A stretch of DNA of 64,000 bases from Dirofilaria immitis. Its lineage: Eukaryota; Nematoda; Chromadorea; Rhabditida; Onchocercidae. This document shows, piece after piece, positions 46,001 through 57,836 of the stretch. Within the stretch, counting starts at the first letter, position 1. The number at the start of each line of letters is the position of its first letter. Location: NCBI GenBank assembly GCA_024305405.1, contig JAKNDB010000087.1, positions 6,078,501 through 6,142,500 of the forward strand, in the 5' to 3' direction. The notes under the pieces are model-generated. The model searched no databases. It was not told where the DNA came from and was given only the letters and a program-made list of their open reading frames with translations. The position numbers and the translations under genes were made by a program.

Positions 46001-49000
46001 CTATATTAAAAGGTTAGGGCCATTTCTAGTTATGTTAGATTTCTCATGTAGCCTTTTGCAGAGGAAAATGTGTTAAACACGATGACGGACAATATTCGTG
46101 CGAATGTGATGAAGGTTATAGTGGCCGCTATTGCCAACGAAGAATTCGGTGTTTTGACGGTTTCTCATCATCATTTCAGTTTTCATTTAATCAACAAATT
46201 TTTAAGTTGACACAGGAATTCAGGACCCTAAATCCGGTGAAATTTTTTTCAATAGATTAAAAGCTTATCATTCACATTATGTAACCTTCATTATTATAAT
46301 AACACAATTGAATCGCTTATGCAAACATGATGATATAAACATCGCAAATATAATCTCGAGCCCACATTTCAATTTGCAGTTTTCCTACATTTCAGTCTAG
46401 CTTACTGTTAACCTCGTTTGCAATTACCGGATTCAAAAGATCTTATTTCTTGCTGGCACTGCGAAATGGTCAGGTATATCTAAGTGCGAATTCAAACAAG
46501 AAGAAGAATGAATTATTTGTGAAAGAAAAAAGTAAATGATGGAAACTGGAAAATGATTCGTTTCAGTATAAATATCGAACAGTGAAATTAACAGTTGAGC
46601 ACTGTGACGAAGATGGTTTCTGTGAATCATGCAAAAACACTCGATGTATTGCTATAGCGAATAATTTTGAGTCCGTATTAAATTTTATTTTTTAATTAGC
46701 TTCATAAAATCTGCTGAAACTGTTCAACCTCATTTAGCAAATGATGAGTTAGATAATTTTTTCCATTGTTATTTCCAAACTTGAAAGTTCAGTAACTTTT
46801 TTCAGCTCATTCCTCCAACATCTAGAAACTTTTATCTCTTCGATAAAAGTTAAATTGAAAAAATTAGTATTAGAAAAAAATTAGTACTATGTTTTTGACT
46901 TTCTGCTGCATTTTTAATAATCAAATTTCAGCATTCCAACAATTACTGGAGAGCAAATTGTGTATGTTGGTAGTGTAAATAATTCCATCGTTCCAGCTAT
47001 CATTACTAAACAGGTTCATTTTTCGGTACAACTAAATTGCTGGGTTACGTAATAATTATAATGCCTGTAAGATTCATGAAGATCAGTATTAGTATGATTT
47101 TGTAATCGTTCATGGAAGGAAATTCAGTAGCTTCAAAGTTCCTGAAAATGGTCTCTTATTTTTTCTTTATTTTTTTGATATAATTAATGTAAGTAATTCT
47201 GCGAAAAAGTTTCTGGACTAATATAGAAGGTTTTTCTGATGATATGTTTCAGGGTAGATCTATGAATTTTGAAGGTTGTATGCGTCAAATCGTAATTAAC
47301 GAGCATGACATTGACAAAGCTTTTGGCTTCTTGGAACAAAATATGACTGACAAGAGTAAATGGAAAACATGTGCAGATAGTGATAGCATCGACACATGTT
47401 TCGGTGGTATTTGTGTTATTGACGAGGACGACAAGAAGTGCGTTTGTACTGATGGTTTCGATGCGTTGAATTGCCATAAAGGTTATTTATTAAATAATAA
47501 TATAGGGCGACCAAGGACGCTTCTTTCAAAATTTTCGCTTTCATATTTGTTGGTTAAGTTAAAGATCACAAAGTTTTTAGCAGTGGAGTCATGGCATGTT
47601 AAAAGTGGTGGAATCGTTTTCCAGTTATCCATGTATATGATGCAGAAAATTCAGTTTGCAAGAAATAATATATCTACGAAGATATCATCTCGAAACCATC
47701 AACACACTGTTGTCGATGATGAAAAGGAGCAGTTGCGGGAGATTCCGTGTGAGGAATCAGACATGTTAGTTTGTACACACTGTTCAAATAGTGTAAAAGT
47801 TAGCACTAAACGATGAGATTTTCTGATGAGATGGGAGCACGAAAATTCCAAAATTTTAGAATCAAAAACTGTAAAAACAATCTGATCGAAAAGATTGGTA
47901 ATTAGTATTTTCTATGAAAAATTTAATATAAATGCACATCTGAGGATCATTTGATTCATTATATTGATTATTTGAAGTGTTTCCAATTAAAAATCATTTT
48001 ATTACCAAATTAACGAATCTTTTTTCTTTTTTTTTAGTGAAGGCGACATAATGGATGATATTTCTACACAGTGGATGGAACTTGACTTCAAAACTGCTCT
48101 CAGGAATGCTATCATTTTTGCTATAGTTGAAGAAAATAGATTCAGTAAAATTGAGGTGAAGAAATTTGGGAAAACTATACTGGGATATTGAAATTTTGGC
48201 ATGTTGATGCTTACAATCTTTTGAAATTTTGAAAATTCGTTGAAAAAATTGAAGCACTGTCTTTCACGGTTAGTAAATTATTTCATGTTTCAGCTTATTA
48301 ACGGATCAGCTCACATGATTGCTAAGACACGAGGTTTTCAACCAATAGATATACATATTGCGAGCAATCTTGATGATATTGAGTGGCATCGTCTCAGCAT
48401 ACAGATAAGCGAGGATCAAAAACTTTACAAAGTCGAAGTAATTTATATTAAATTTTTTGAAACGCAGTATGAGTTACATCACATCCCTTATTTCGGGTAA
48501 AGTCATGACGCGTAGTGCTTAGATTGATCTTTATCTTCTGCAACAAAATTTTTGTCACAACATGCTGATATTTACTCAAAACTGATTCATTTTTAAAATC
48601 AATGTCTTCTTAATTTTAAGATTTCAGATCGATGGACATGGTAAGAAAATCCGATCTAAGGAGCAACTACCGACTCTGATTTCGAGTTCTTTGTTATCTT
48701 TGTCTTTAGGCTACGATACAGTGAATTACGCTGCTGTTTTTAGCGGATGCTTTAGGCGATTTATTGTAAACAATCAGGCACAAAGCCTTGATGCGTTGGA
48801 AGAAAATCCCTTATCACGACAGGTATGTCTTTTCATATAGGAATAGTTCCATAAATGAAATATATGATAATAAAATAAATAAAGTTGTGATATGGTAAAT
48901 CATATAACGAGCACTTTTTTAGAGGCACTTCTATCTGTTAAATTGAAATGTTACACTGTTGCAGAAAAAACAAACAATGGGGAGGAATTTTTGAGCTTAT

Positions 49001-50450
49001 ATTGATTCTTGGATTTTACAGATTTTTAAGAATGTTGGGCAGAAAGGAGCTCGTAAAGGTTGCGATCAGTTCTTGATGAAACAGGCAACAATTTCATTAA
49101 AGTGGAAAATGTTCTTGATGTTTATTGGCCTTATTTCCATCTCGTTTTCATTTCGATATTTGTTGTCGTTTTATGGATTGTGCGGAGGCATCACTCTGCT
49201 GATGACATCGTGGAAAAACGACGGAATTGTTGGAAACCGAAATTTTTAAAAATGCTTTCGGTAATGAGGTCGAATTCAAAGACAGGGCATATCAATGATA
49301 GCAATGATGTAACCGTACAGCGCGCCGTGTATTGCGAGTCAAATATTTTGCAGAATAACGAAAGTGAGGTGAGAGATTAGTTAATTAATAAGGTTACAAT
49401 ATTTCCCATTTCTTACTAATTTCAACTGATTTGAAATTATTTTAAAAAGTACTTTCCCATTTCTTATTTATTTTTAAAATGTATTTTATCTTATTTATTT
49501 TAAAAAGTATTTTCCCATTTCTTATTGGCTTCAATTGATTTTCAATTTGATTTGAAATTATTTTTTGAAAAAATTTCATTGAAAGAATTTGAGGTCCTAC
49601 CTATCGATAAGTAGGAATTCGAAGATATCTTAATTTAAATTTCCAGATGGGAAAATTTTTTCGGATTCAAAATTTTGTTCAGAACTAGTAGCTAGTAACT
49701 AAGTTTTGTTCATTATGTTGGCATTCTGTTTAATTCATTTATAATTTCATGGCTTCCTCCAATTGTATAATTTTCTAAATTCAAAATTCACAAGATTTAC
49801 CCTATAATTCGTACAATTTGCTTCAGCTTCAGAAAGCATGAATTGAAGTGCATGACTTGGATAACAAAACATTATATAGCAACAATTCTGGGCATTGTAT
49901 CATCAGAATCCGAATACTGACTAGATTGATTAAATTGCCAAAGTATTTAGCATAATGACTATCTGCCGGAAATCGCTCTTATTACTACTACTTAGATTCG
50001 AAAGATCAATTGGAACAAAAATCTAGTTCACGGAACTTAGATAGCGTCCTAGAAGGATTTTACAATGTTGTTTCGGGGATATGGTTTAAAAAATTTTTTA
50101 ATGAAAATTCTTTCATCATCTGTAACCAAAATTTTTTTCTAGATAAGTCAGGATAAATCTAATACCGTAGAAAACACGGAATCCGATTCATCGAATATCA
50201 GACAACTAAAAGCGGTTTTTTGTGAAAATCATTTATTCGTATTCAATTCAACGCAGCGACCCTCACTCTCGGAATACAATATACGGGTAATCAATTAAAA
50301 AAACTACGCCAAATTCTCATTCGAATTACAATTTTTGTATAGGAATCAGATCCGTACATTCTGCAATGTTCGTGCAAGATACAAGCAACCAAAGAAAAGA
50401 ACCAAAAGGAGCATTGTCAATCACAATTCAATAATTCCGTTAATATATGA
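18918..50450 (+). CDS. cdh-4: Fat-like giant cadherin (probable CDH-4 orthologue)
   Basis: A very large single-pass adhesion receptor, about 60 exons over 31.5 kb and roughly 4,400 residues by summing the exons. Order: signal peptide, a long series of cadherin repeats with linker motifs DxNDNxP (for example at 19531, 21234, 24676, 27735, 33722, 36628, 38229, 39620 and 41416), and a cysteine-bearing membrane-proximal region. EGF-like and laminin-G modules, one membrane span and a cytoplasmic tail follow. EGF plus laminin-G next to the membrane defines the Fat-like group. The length fits C. elegans CDH-4 (about 4,300 residues) much better than CDH-3 or the Dachsous-like CDH-1. CDH-4 acts in cell adhesion, neuron migration and axon guidance. 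Several exons carry one-base frameshifts, mostly in A or T runs (for example 22537-22540, 23854-23858 and 40999-41002), probably sequence errors. Many exon borders are inferred by eye; the exon 2 to exon 3 join is not resolved in frame. Confidence 0.85.
19308..28508 (+). other. cadherin repeats, N-terminal block
   Basis: About 18 exons encode roughly the first 13 cadherin repeats. Recognisable motifs include VLDINDNSPAFP (19525), VLDVNDNSPVF (21228), AIIDVNDHKPQF (22981), IIDENDNSPIF (24670), DINDNAPQC (25975) and DDENDNSPEC (27732). Characteristic AxDxDxGxN loops are also present, for example ATDADTGNNSRI (21325). Some repeats have lost the canonical calcium motif (for example TNTNLHDPEI near 21876). 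Breaks occur near 22540, 23300, 23790 and 23858. Confidence 0.8.
28681..28723. repeat. CT-rich microsatellite
   Basis: A run of CT dinucleotides with occasional T or G interruptions, inside the large cadherin intron. Confidence 0.7.
30283..30313. repeat. perfect 13-bp inverted repeat (hairpin)
   Basis: GGAAAAAGCCAAA and TTTGGCTTTTTCC are perfect reverse complements around a 5-base loop (TTCTT). It lies inside the large cadherin intron. It is not the histone-mRNA stem-loop sequence. Confidence 0.55.
32118..44886 (+). other. cadherin repeats, C-terminal block, and membrane-proximal region
   Basis: About 30 exons continue the repeat array. Linkers include IIDKNDNAPKF (32923), VMDVNDNAPRF (33719), VLDVNDSVPVF (35935), VLDQNDNIPII (36625), VVDINDNKPF (38224), ILDMNDNPPRF (39071), IQDINDNPPIF (39616) and VLDENDNVPEF (41410). 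The final exons (44050-44299 and 44582-44886) carry no calcium motifs and contain several cysteines; they form the spacer before the EGF modules. Breaks in frame occur near 32583, 33287, 40999 and 41748. Confidence 0.78.
45195..48821 (+). other. EGF-like and laminin-G modules of the cadherin
   Basis: EGF module 1 (45195-45366) shows six cysteines with CSNGGTCELRTGTCLC and GYTGKFC, and runs into DIDECED, the start of a calcium-binding EGF module. That module continues in the next exon (near 45740) with ENGKCLNTFGSFVCAC. A third EGF follows at about 46062 (GQYSCECDEGYSGRYC). A first laminin-G-like domain spans about 46150 to 47340, ending near GRSMNFEGCMRQIVINE. A fourth EGF (47385-47480, CFGGICVIDEDDKKCVC) and a second laminin-G-like domain follow (48038-48821, with NGSAHMIAKTRG, EWHRLSIQI and AVFSGCFRRFIVNN). 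The 47480-47816 stretch is open but does not read clearly as either module and may contain a frame error. Confidence 0.75.
45401..45426. repeat. (ATTT)n microsatellite
   Basis: Five or so consecutive TTTA units in the intron after the first EGF exon of the cadherin. Confidence 0.65.
49021..50450 (+). other. cadherin membrane span, cytoplasmic tail and last two exons
   Basis: Within 49021-49369 the hydrophobic segment FHLVFISIFVVVLWIV is followed by a basic stop-transfer RRHH and a tail containing KRRNCWKPKF. The end of the laminin-G domain (KGC) and the membrane span are in different frames, so one base error probably lies near 49060-49080. At NNESE the exon ends in phase 0 at GTGAGA. Two further exons follow, both phase 0: 50143-50286 (ISQDKSNTVENTESDS...) and 50343-50450 (ESDPYILQCSCKIQ... 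to TGA). Stopping at the in-frame TAG at 49378 would lose about 83 tail residues. Confidence 0.72.
49402..49567. repeat. three imperfect direct repeats in a cadherin intron
   Basis: TTTCCCATTTCTTA begins at 49402, 49453 and 49511, each followed by a similar AT-rich unit of about 50 to 58 bases. Two units contain GATTTGAAATTATTTT and two end in TTTTAAAAAGTA. It looks like a small degraded tandem array within the intron before the penultimate exon. Confidence 0.6.
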
Positions 50451-51620
50451 AAAGCTCTTTACATATAGATCAAACTTCAATTTCTGATCTTGAACAACAG
50501 TAATACTACACAGTTGTTCCTCATTTCAGAAAAAGTTCTGAAGTGGTTTAGAAATTTCCACTTACACACTTGTAACTTTTTGAACGAACCATTTCCGAAC
50601 GATTTTAGTTTACATTTCAGAACTTTTTTGTTTATGCCTTGAATACTTTAAATCTTCGGCTACACCACTGATGTGAGAGGAAAGATTTCAGCTAATATCG
50701 TAAACTGCAAGGCATCCTTGGATTCCTAATTATCCATTTCGTAGATGAAAAAGATAAACAAAAGCTGAATAGTTCCGTTAAAGAAATTTTTCTTCAGGAA
50801 ATAAAACAGATTCAGTAACAGCTTGCATTATGTCAATTATTATGTCGTTCGACATTGTTCCATCGGCTTTGTACGATATTTGAATTCACTCACTGAGAGT
50901 TATTGGATGCTTCAGAAAATCCGCATAAACTTGCTCAGTTTCTGATTTTTTACTATAAAAAGATTTAAATTGTTATATTCTCGAACTAAGAAAAAAACAA
51001 AAAATCATAAAGAAATAAAATTCAAGAGGAAAAGTGTCTAACAGTGAACCAATTAATCAAAACAGAAATAAAAATAACATATAATATAACTCTTGTAACA
51101 TAATAATAGATTAAAACAGAGAAAATTGAAGGTGGAATAATAAATATAGGAAAAAACTATTCCTAGTTAAGAATAAGCACTGGAAATGATACAAGTATAA
51201 TTATTAGGAAAATCCACAGATCATCCAAAATTAGTGATATAAACAGTTGGTATGAACATGGGCAAGCCATGTCTAAATCACGTCAAAATATAAAAGCAAC
51301 ATCAACTTTCCTGCATTTTGGCAGAAGTTATGAGGTCAAAATTATAGATAAAGTGAAGATATAACGTAGTAATAGATGTCACCACTGTTTGCTACTACAA
51401 GGAAGAACCACAATCATTTTTGAAGTGCTGTACAAATAAAGTCGTTTAATTTTTTTTTCAGATTTTATTGAAAAAATTTCTGACAGAAAAAGTATTATAC
51501 AGTTCGATTTTTAGACGGATCCATATACTTACTGGAAAAACAGTTAAAGGAAAATCTTTTCATATACATGGTTATATGATCTGTATTATGGATATCAGAA
51601 GATCCAGACAATCTAATGCT
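50451..51620. other. intergenic, between convergent cadherin and metalloprotease genes
   Basis: About 1.2 kb without coding signal. It holds candidate polyadenylation signals for both genes: AATAAA at 50800-50805 (plus, 350 bases after the cadherin stop) and its complement at 51464-51469 (minus, about 150 bases after the metalloprotease stop). Confidence 0.4.
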
Positions 51621-54600
51621 TCAGTTCTTGTTTGTTACAAGAACTGATAAAAAATTGCCTTCACTAGTAACAATTAACGCTCGAGCTGCCGATTTCTCCA
51701 CTCTGAGAACCAATTTTTTCTTCATATATTGCTCCGTGAATGAATAAATACGTTTAATATTGTCATTTGTATAGTAGACTAGATAATGCACTCCTGATTC
51801 TACATGCACAACGCCAGTATCTTCATCATATAAAATCCGACACATTTTAATACGTGGTTTATGTGTAATCAAAGGATGGACAATCATCAGCAATTTTGTT
51901 GTAGAATCGAACAAACTTTCCACGACTCGTTTGATTATGAATTCATTACTCATTTGCTGAAAAGAGAGAAGCAATATTAAATATTTAAAAACAACAGGTA
52001 TTTACAACATATTTTCATAAGATATCACACTTTTCCGGGACTGCTTGAACATATATGCGAGTATTTGATGTGAGAATCCAAATGTGTAGGTGCATTCAGG
52101 TTCAGACATGTATGAGAAAAAGATATACAGAACTTCTACGTCATGTCAGAAAGACACATCAAAAAGTCAAGAATTTTTCACAAATTTTTATCATAATTTT
52201 TTCCAGGATTAGTATAAATCTTACGACACAGTCAGACACACAATCAGACACATAAAAGAAATGTATGAAAAAAGCATACATTCTAATTATGAAAAAACTT
52301 TCTTCCATAAAAGAGTAGTTCACAACTAACATCATTTAAAATAATTTTTTAGCAAACATTCTACCAAATAAATTTGCGCAAGCATTGGAAAATAGAACAT
52401 GACGACCGTAAAAAATCAGAAATAAAATTCAAAGATTCTTGAAAGTAAATATGATATGCTGTAACAATAATAAAGACTTACAACGTACACAACAGGAACA
52501 TTCTCTTCTATTCTTTGTAGTTGTGGAAATTCTTTCTCCGTAAAACCCAGATTTACTTTTTTAAGAGGTAAGAAAAACGTCTGAATATTTTCACCACCTG
52601 AACATACATGGACGAAGAGATTTTACTTATCCCAAGAAAAAGATTAAATTTTTGAATAGATATCGTTTGGGAGCTGGAAATTCTAATTACGATACGTGAA
52701 GAATTGAGATCAAAATTATAAGAACTAAAAATAGATCAAACTAATATTTACCGTTACACATGATCCCAGAATTAGTATGAGGAATTTTGAACAAATGACC
52801 GACTTCATGCATAACAGCGCCCAAATAAGATGCGATGGTACCACCTTTTGTATGTCGCAATGCATATTTGTTATTCTGAATCTCCTTATTTTTCATTAAT
52901 AAGTAATCAAACTTTGGAATGAAATTTATACATTATAAAATGATAAGAAATTTAAATATAAAAATAAAATTTCTCGGCAGAAAAAAAAAGAAACGGACTT
53001 CAGTGGTCAAATTTTACATGATTTTTTAAGATGTATTAAGCACGCATTCAGCAAGCTATCCTCCGCAAATATTAATTAACACGAAAATATAAATTTTTTC
53101 TAGTCGCTTAAAATCAAAATAAAAACAATAAAAATCTTACGTGCCAACTCGCCACACGCCAACAGTAACGAGCCGGTAGAACATTTGCGAGACTTATATC
53201 CTGTAAAGAACGATGCACTTGGGACGCAACTGAAGGCATGCAATGAAAGGCAGCTGATTTGATGACGCTCAAATCAAGTATCGTTTCGATTTTATCCTAA
53301 AAACAGCAATCACAATATAAACCAATTATCATTTAAAAATTCTTTACACTAAACGATCTATTCTAATTTATTCATGTTCCTGTGAATACATCACGATTAA
53401 ATAAATCTTTCGATAGAAATTATATCGTTTTATTAACAAGGAGTACATATCAACAACTGCCTACTTGAATCTTACTCAAAACATCGGATAAGAAATGAGA
53501 AAAGAGAGAAAGAAGCAAAAATTATTTGAACTAAGCAAAAATTTGTTGAACCTTTTCTGTTATTCCATCAGCCTTTTTCGGGGAAAGCAAGAACACTAAA
53601 TGAAGCAATTTGTTAGTATCCAACTGACCAAGAAGAGAAAGACGTCTACGAATATATTTTGCAAGACGGCGTTCATGAGCTAATTCAGCAGCTGTTTTAT
53701 CTAATTGCAAAAGTGCTACAGATGGTGTCATTTCTGTAAACTGTGGTTCTGCAATGTATTGAAGTTTTATAGAACTACTTAAAAATTTTACAACCCCTTT
53801 CTAAAAATTTAAGATAACTTGGAAAGTTATCATGCGATTTCATATAGCATCTACTATTTCTATATGAAACCCTAAAATAATAAATAAATAGCATAAATCT
53901 AAATATAAACATAAATACAAAAGAGAAAAATATGCTTTTACAGACAAAATTACTTTAATTTCTCTTACTATACTGAAATCCAAAGAACTTTGAAATCTAA
54001 AGATTTTCTTTTAATACTTCAAATACACGGTCATTAGCTATAAAGAAACAGTTAATCAATTACTGTTGACATATTTGAAGTGAATTAACCTAATTCATAA
54101 GGAAATAAGTGAAAGTCAGCTTACCGGACATTGAGACATAAGTTCCTGATATCATCGTTCGGTCTTCCATCGGAACTTCTGTAAACTTTATTCGATGTTC
54201 AACAATTCAAAAATCACACTGAGAAGCCATAAATGCTTTATTTCATCGTGCCACATACAATTCTAATACCCACACAGTTACAGAATTCTAATTTTTCCAA
54301 GTTTATAATCAAATTAAAACTGACAACATGCCTGCTAGTTGCTTTGTCCAACAGTCATCTAAAAAAGGGATATAGGGACGTAGATCATTTGTGCTACTGT
54401 TACTGAAGTTGCCCAGCTCAATAGTAATGAATGTCTGAACCATTAATCCAATTAATCCAGCACGTTGCAAACATGTTTGACTATAAGATGGAACTTTTAA
54501 GTTTTTAATCAAATTTTTTAGTTGGATGAATTGATTTCAGAGTTTTTTGAAAACAGGAGTAATTAAAAGAAAAAACTTTAATTTTAATCAAACTTCACAA

Positions 54601-55873
54601 TATCCCATCTATTTCAGTCGACAGATGCGAAATTGAGAGAGTATTCCTCTCTGTTGTCTGAATAAGCAACCATTAAAAGGACTTCTTTAGTTTATTATCC
54701 ACTCTTAATCTATATTTCTAATGATTCCTAATTCTCAGTATCGAAGAAAATCCAACTAATTAATAAACTTACTTATACCACTCCTTTTTGTCCAAGGGAT
54801 ACGCAATATATAGTCGTATCCTCATCGTATCTGGTGGCACTGGCTGTGGAATATACTCCAGAACAACATCACCATAACTTACACTTCCTCCCTCTCGAGG
54901 GAAATGATGAATCAGTGAGGCAGCATATGTGTTCTGAAAACTATTTTTCAAAATAACAGCTGTGATTGCCTAAACTGATAAAATATTTAAAAACAATATC
55001 TTTCTAACATGAAGTTAAGTCTTGTTTTAAAATGAGGAACATCATTAAAACAATTTACATCAGTAAGAAAAATAATCAGATTAATATAACAAGAATGTTT
55101 ACACATTACGCTGAATAACAGTTCCATGTTCAAATCAATAAGACAACAAAAATTACTGATGGAGCTTTTGAGAGTAGATTACGCTGATTCAAAATTAAAT
55201 GAGAGAAAGCTGCTAAGCATACCAATGATTACGATAACTCCGTAATATTTTTGACTAAATATATCTTATCTAATTATTAATATTTTTTGTCTTAACTAAA
55301 ATATAGGAACTATATAAAATCTGATTCAAACATCTTATAGCAATGAGGGAATCGCAAAAGCTAAATTCATTGACTGCAGAAAGTCACAGTGCATCCGCGG
55401 GAAGCCAATCGAACTTGTTAGCTTGTTTAATTTTTAGGACAAACAGAATAATAGACATCTTGAAAAAACAGAAAACTTTTGTTCCTAATGACCGTGATGA
55501 TCCTGACAAAAATAAATATACCGAAATAATTTATAAATTACAAAGGCTTTGGTTCCAAAATTAGAAATTAAAAATGAAAGGATTTAATGCAATTTCCTTG
55601 CAAAATTTTTTATATAAACTATTTTGTAACTCCAAATTTAAAGAAAAGACTTACTTTTTCAAGAGGAACTGATGACGTGACACTCACATTAAAGATCATT
55701 TCACGTTCAGCCATCTGCATCTTTTTTTTACATTCAGCATAAATAGATCTGCTGTTGATATCCATCACCATTAACTGCGGACAATAGATTTTTCGATTAC
55801 GTGGAGATTCATCCTCAACTGACTCACAATCACTACTTGGAGACTCACTTTGAATTGGCTCAAGGTCACACAT
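51621..55873 (-). CDS. HExxH zinc metalloprotease, putative (YIL108W-like family)
   Basis: About nine exons: 55873-55655, 54933-54773, about 54486-54340, about 54215-54122, about 53745-53525, 53296-53152, about 52890-52752, about 52600-52485 and 51956-51621. The start chosen is ATG at 55873 (MCDLEPIQSESPSSDCESVE), because the upstream bases contain an acceptor (aatatag, near 55916) that could be a trans-splice site. The key motif is at 52812-52780: MHEVGHLFKIPHTNSGIM, the HExxH zinc-binding glutamate and histidines with a third histidine placed as HExxHxxxxxH. The preceding ALRHTKGGTIASYLGA and ARYCWRVASWH support a family of putative intracellular peptidases known from fungi (yeast YIL108W) and nematodes (from memory, Pfam Metallopep). 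There is no signal peptide or membrane span in the assembled exons. Substrate and role are unknown. The 5' half has short exons whose borders are uncertain. Confidence 0.65.
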
Positions 55874-57836
55874 TTCGAAGCCAGTAGTTAAAAATAATAA
55901 TGTATTGCTATCCAACTATATTTATATATCGATACCCAATGCCTAGATAAACGAGATTAATGCAGGCAATATTGAACAAACCTGAAAAATTATTCGAAAT
56001 AAAAGTTTTAATCCTCTCCAGCCTGCACATTAAACGCCAAATCTGAAATGAATTTTCCTGACATAAATATGCTTATTTTGATAGAAAAAGAATCTTATAA
56101 AAGTCACCCAGGAATTTCGCCAACTTAAAATCTTAAATATAAATATTTTGGAAGCTACGGTCTCTTTACGAATTAATTACCATTAAAATTTTCCTATCCG
56201 TAATTTCTTAGCAGAATAAATGATCAAATAAAATATACAAATAACTGGTTTTATTTAACTAAGATTCATATCATATTTTGCCATTTTATGATTTTGTAAT
56301 ATTTACCTGAGTTGAATAGCAAATAAAAGTACAGAGTAAAATGAATAATAATTATTGATGTAACTGAAGATAAATAATGAAATGAATTTATGACAAATGA
56401 ATCCATCTTCTAACAAATTAACAGAAAGAGTTTGATGAGCATCAGCAAGCGACAAAAATATTCATCGCACCAATGGATGCACCACAAAGCAAAATAAAAT
56501 AATAGCAAATAACATAAGCTAATTCCTCCTGACTTTTAACCGCCTGACTCGTTACTTTTCTTCATCAACATTGCATCAAAAGGGGCAGGAGGTAGATGGT
56601 CACTATGAAAATCAAGTTTTCAATAGTGAAATTTCAATTGATATAAAGCTGATAATTGAATTACTTCACATGAATTATTAAAAAGCTTAAAAAATAAATA
56701 ATTATTTAAATGGAAGCGATTACTTTTAATCGTTTGTGCATTTATAATCAAATTCATTTTATTTTTAAAGGACCAGAGGAAATAGAAATTTTAACTAACT
56801 GAGCTGAGTTGTAATCGAAAAGAATGTTTGATTGATGGCTTTCTTCTCGACTTTCTAACGACGATGTGTAACAAAAAGAAGTTTGACTACTGCTTTTAAT
56901 GAGCAATTTTTTGATAAACAATTTTTAAGCTCTCGAATGTTATTTCTTATTTTTCTCGCTTCTAATTCTTCTTCTTCTTTTCCACCTATCCCAAACTGTT
57001 TTTTCTCGGATTTGAGTGTGATTTTATCATACTTTAATAGTCGAAAATCTGTGAATTGCGTCCGCGTTCAGTGATATGAAAGATCGTTACATGTAATACA
57101 TATGAATGCCATCTCAGAGAAAAAAAGCATATTAGATATTATTTAAATTTATTTAACTTTAGAAAACCTAGCTTTAAGTTGAATAGTGATGATGACATAT
57201 TGCATAGATGAGATATATTCAATACTTTCATTCAAACAGTATCGCAATTACTAGTCTTGAAATTAATAGTGATTCAAAGAATTAGTTTGATCTGTAGTAT
57301 GTAATGATACGAGATTTATGTAAGCAAAGTAATAGTGACAACTGAGGGCGACACGCAACTCTCGAGGATAGTATTGATCGCATCGTTTTTATACGTTGAC
57401 TTCACAAATAACTAGCAATTATCTCTTAGAAGTATGGCTGGTTATGGAGTCTAATTCTCTTGCACTGAATAAAAATACCGCATTAGCCATGTCTTCTAAT
57501 CATCGTAACTGAAATGAACCAATATAGCAAGTTATCAGTTAGTTAATTACTGTCTCATTAAAACAAAAGATACGCGAGCACATAGATTTATAATAGACAA
57601 TGATTGATTAGATTTTAAGATATACGTTTCATTCATCAAAGAACATTTTAAAAATGTATGGAGATATTAAGGATCTATAATATTTAAAATGTCAAAAATC
57701 GATCTGAAATTATTTAAGCACGTAGTGACTGGATGATACGACAAATGTAGTACTAATTATTACTTTTGAAATACTATCTTGTAATATATAAAATAATGAA
57801 TGAAGTTAATGAATGATGAAATATATTTGTAGATTC
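55874..57836. other. intergenic region between divergent metalloprotease and transthyretin-like genes
   Basis: About 2 kb of AT-rich DNA with no recognisable exon. An open frame at 56883-57074 (plus) is serine/phenylalanine-rich, lacks splice context and is not accepted. Confidence 0.45.
57821..57832 (+). promoter_or_regulatory. candidate spliced-leader acceptor of the transthyretin-like gene
   Basis: ATATATTTGTAG ends four bases before ATG 57837. A nematode mRNA trans-spliced here would start translation at that ATG, so I prefer it to the ATG at 57813, which would be removed. Confidence 0.45.
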
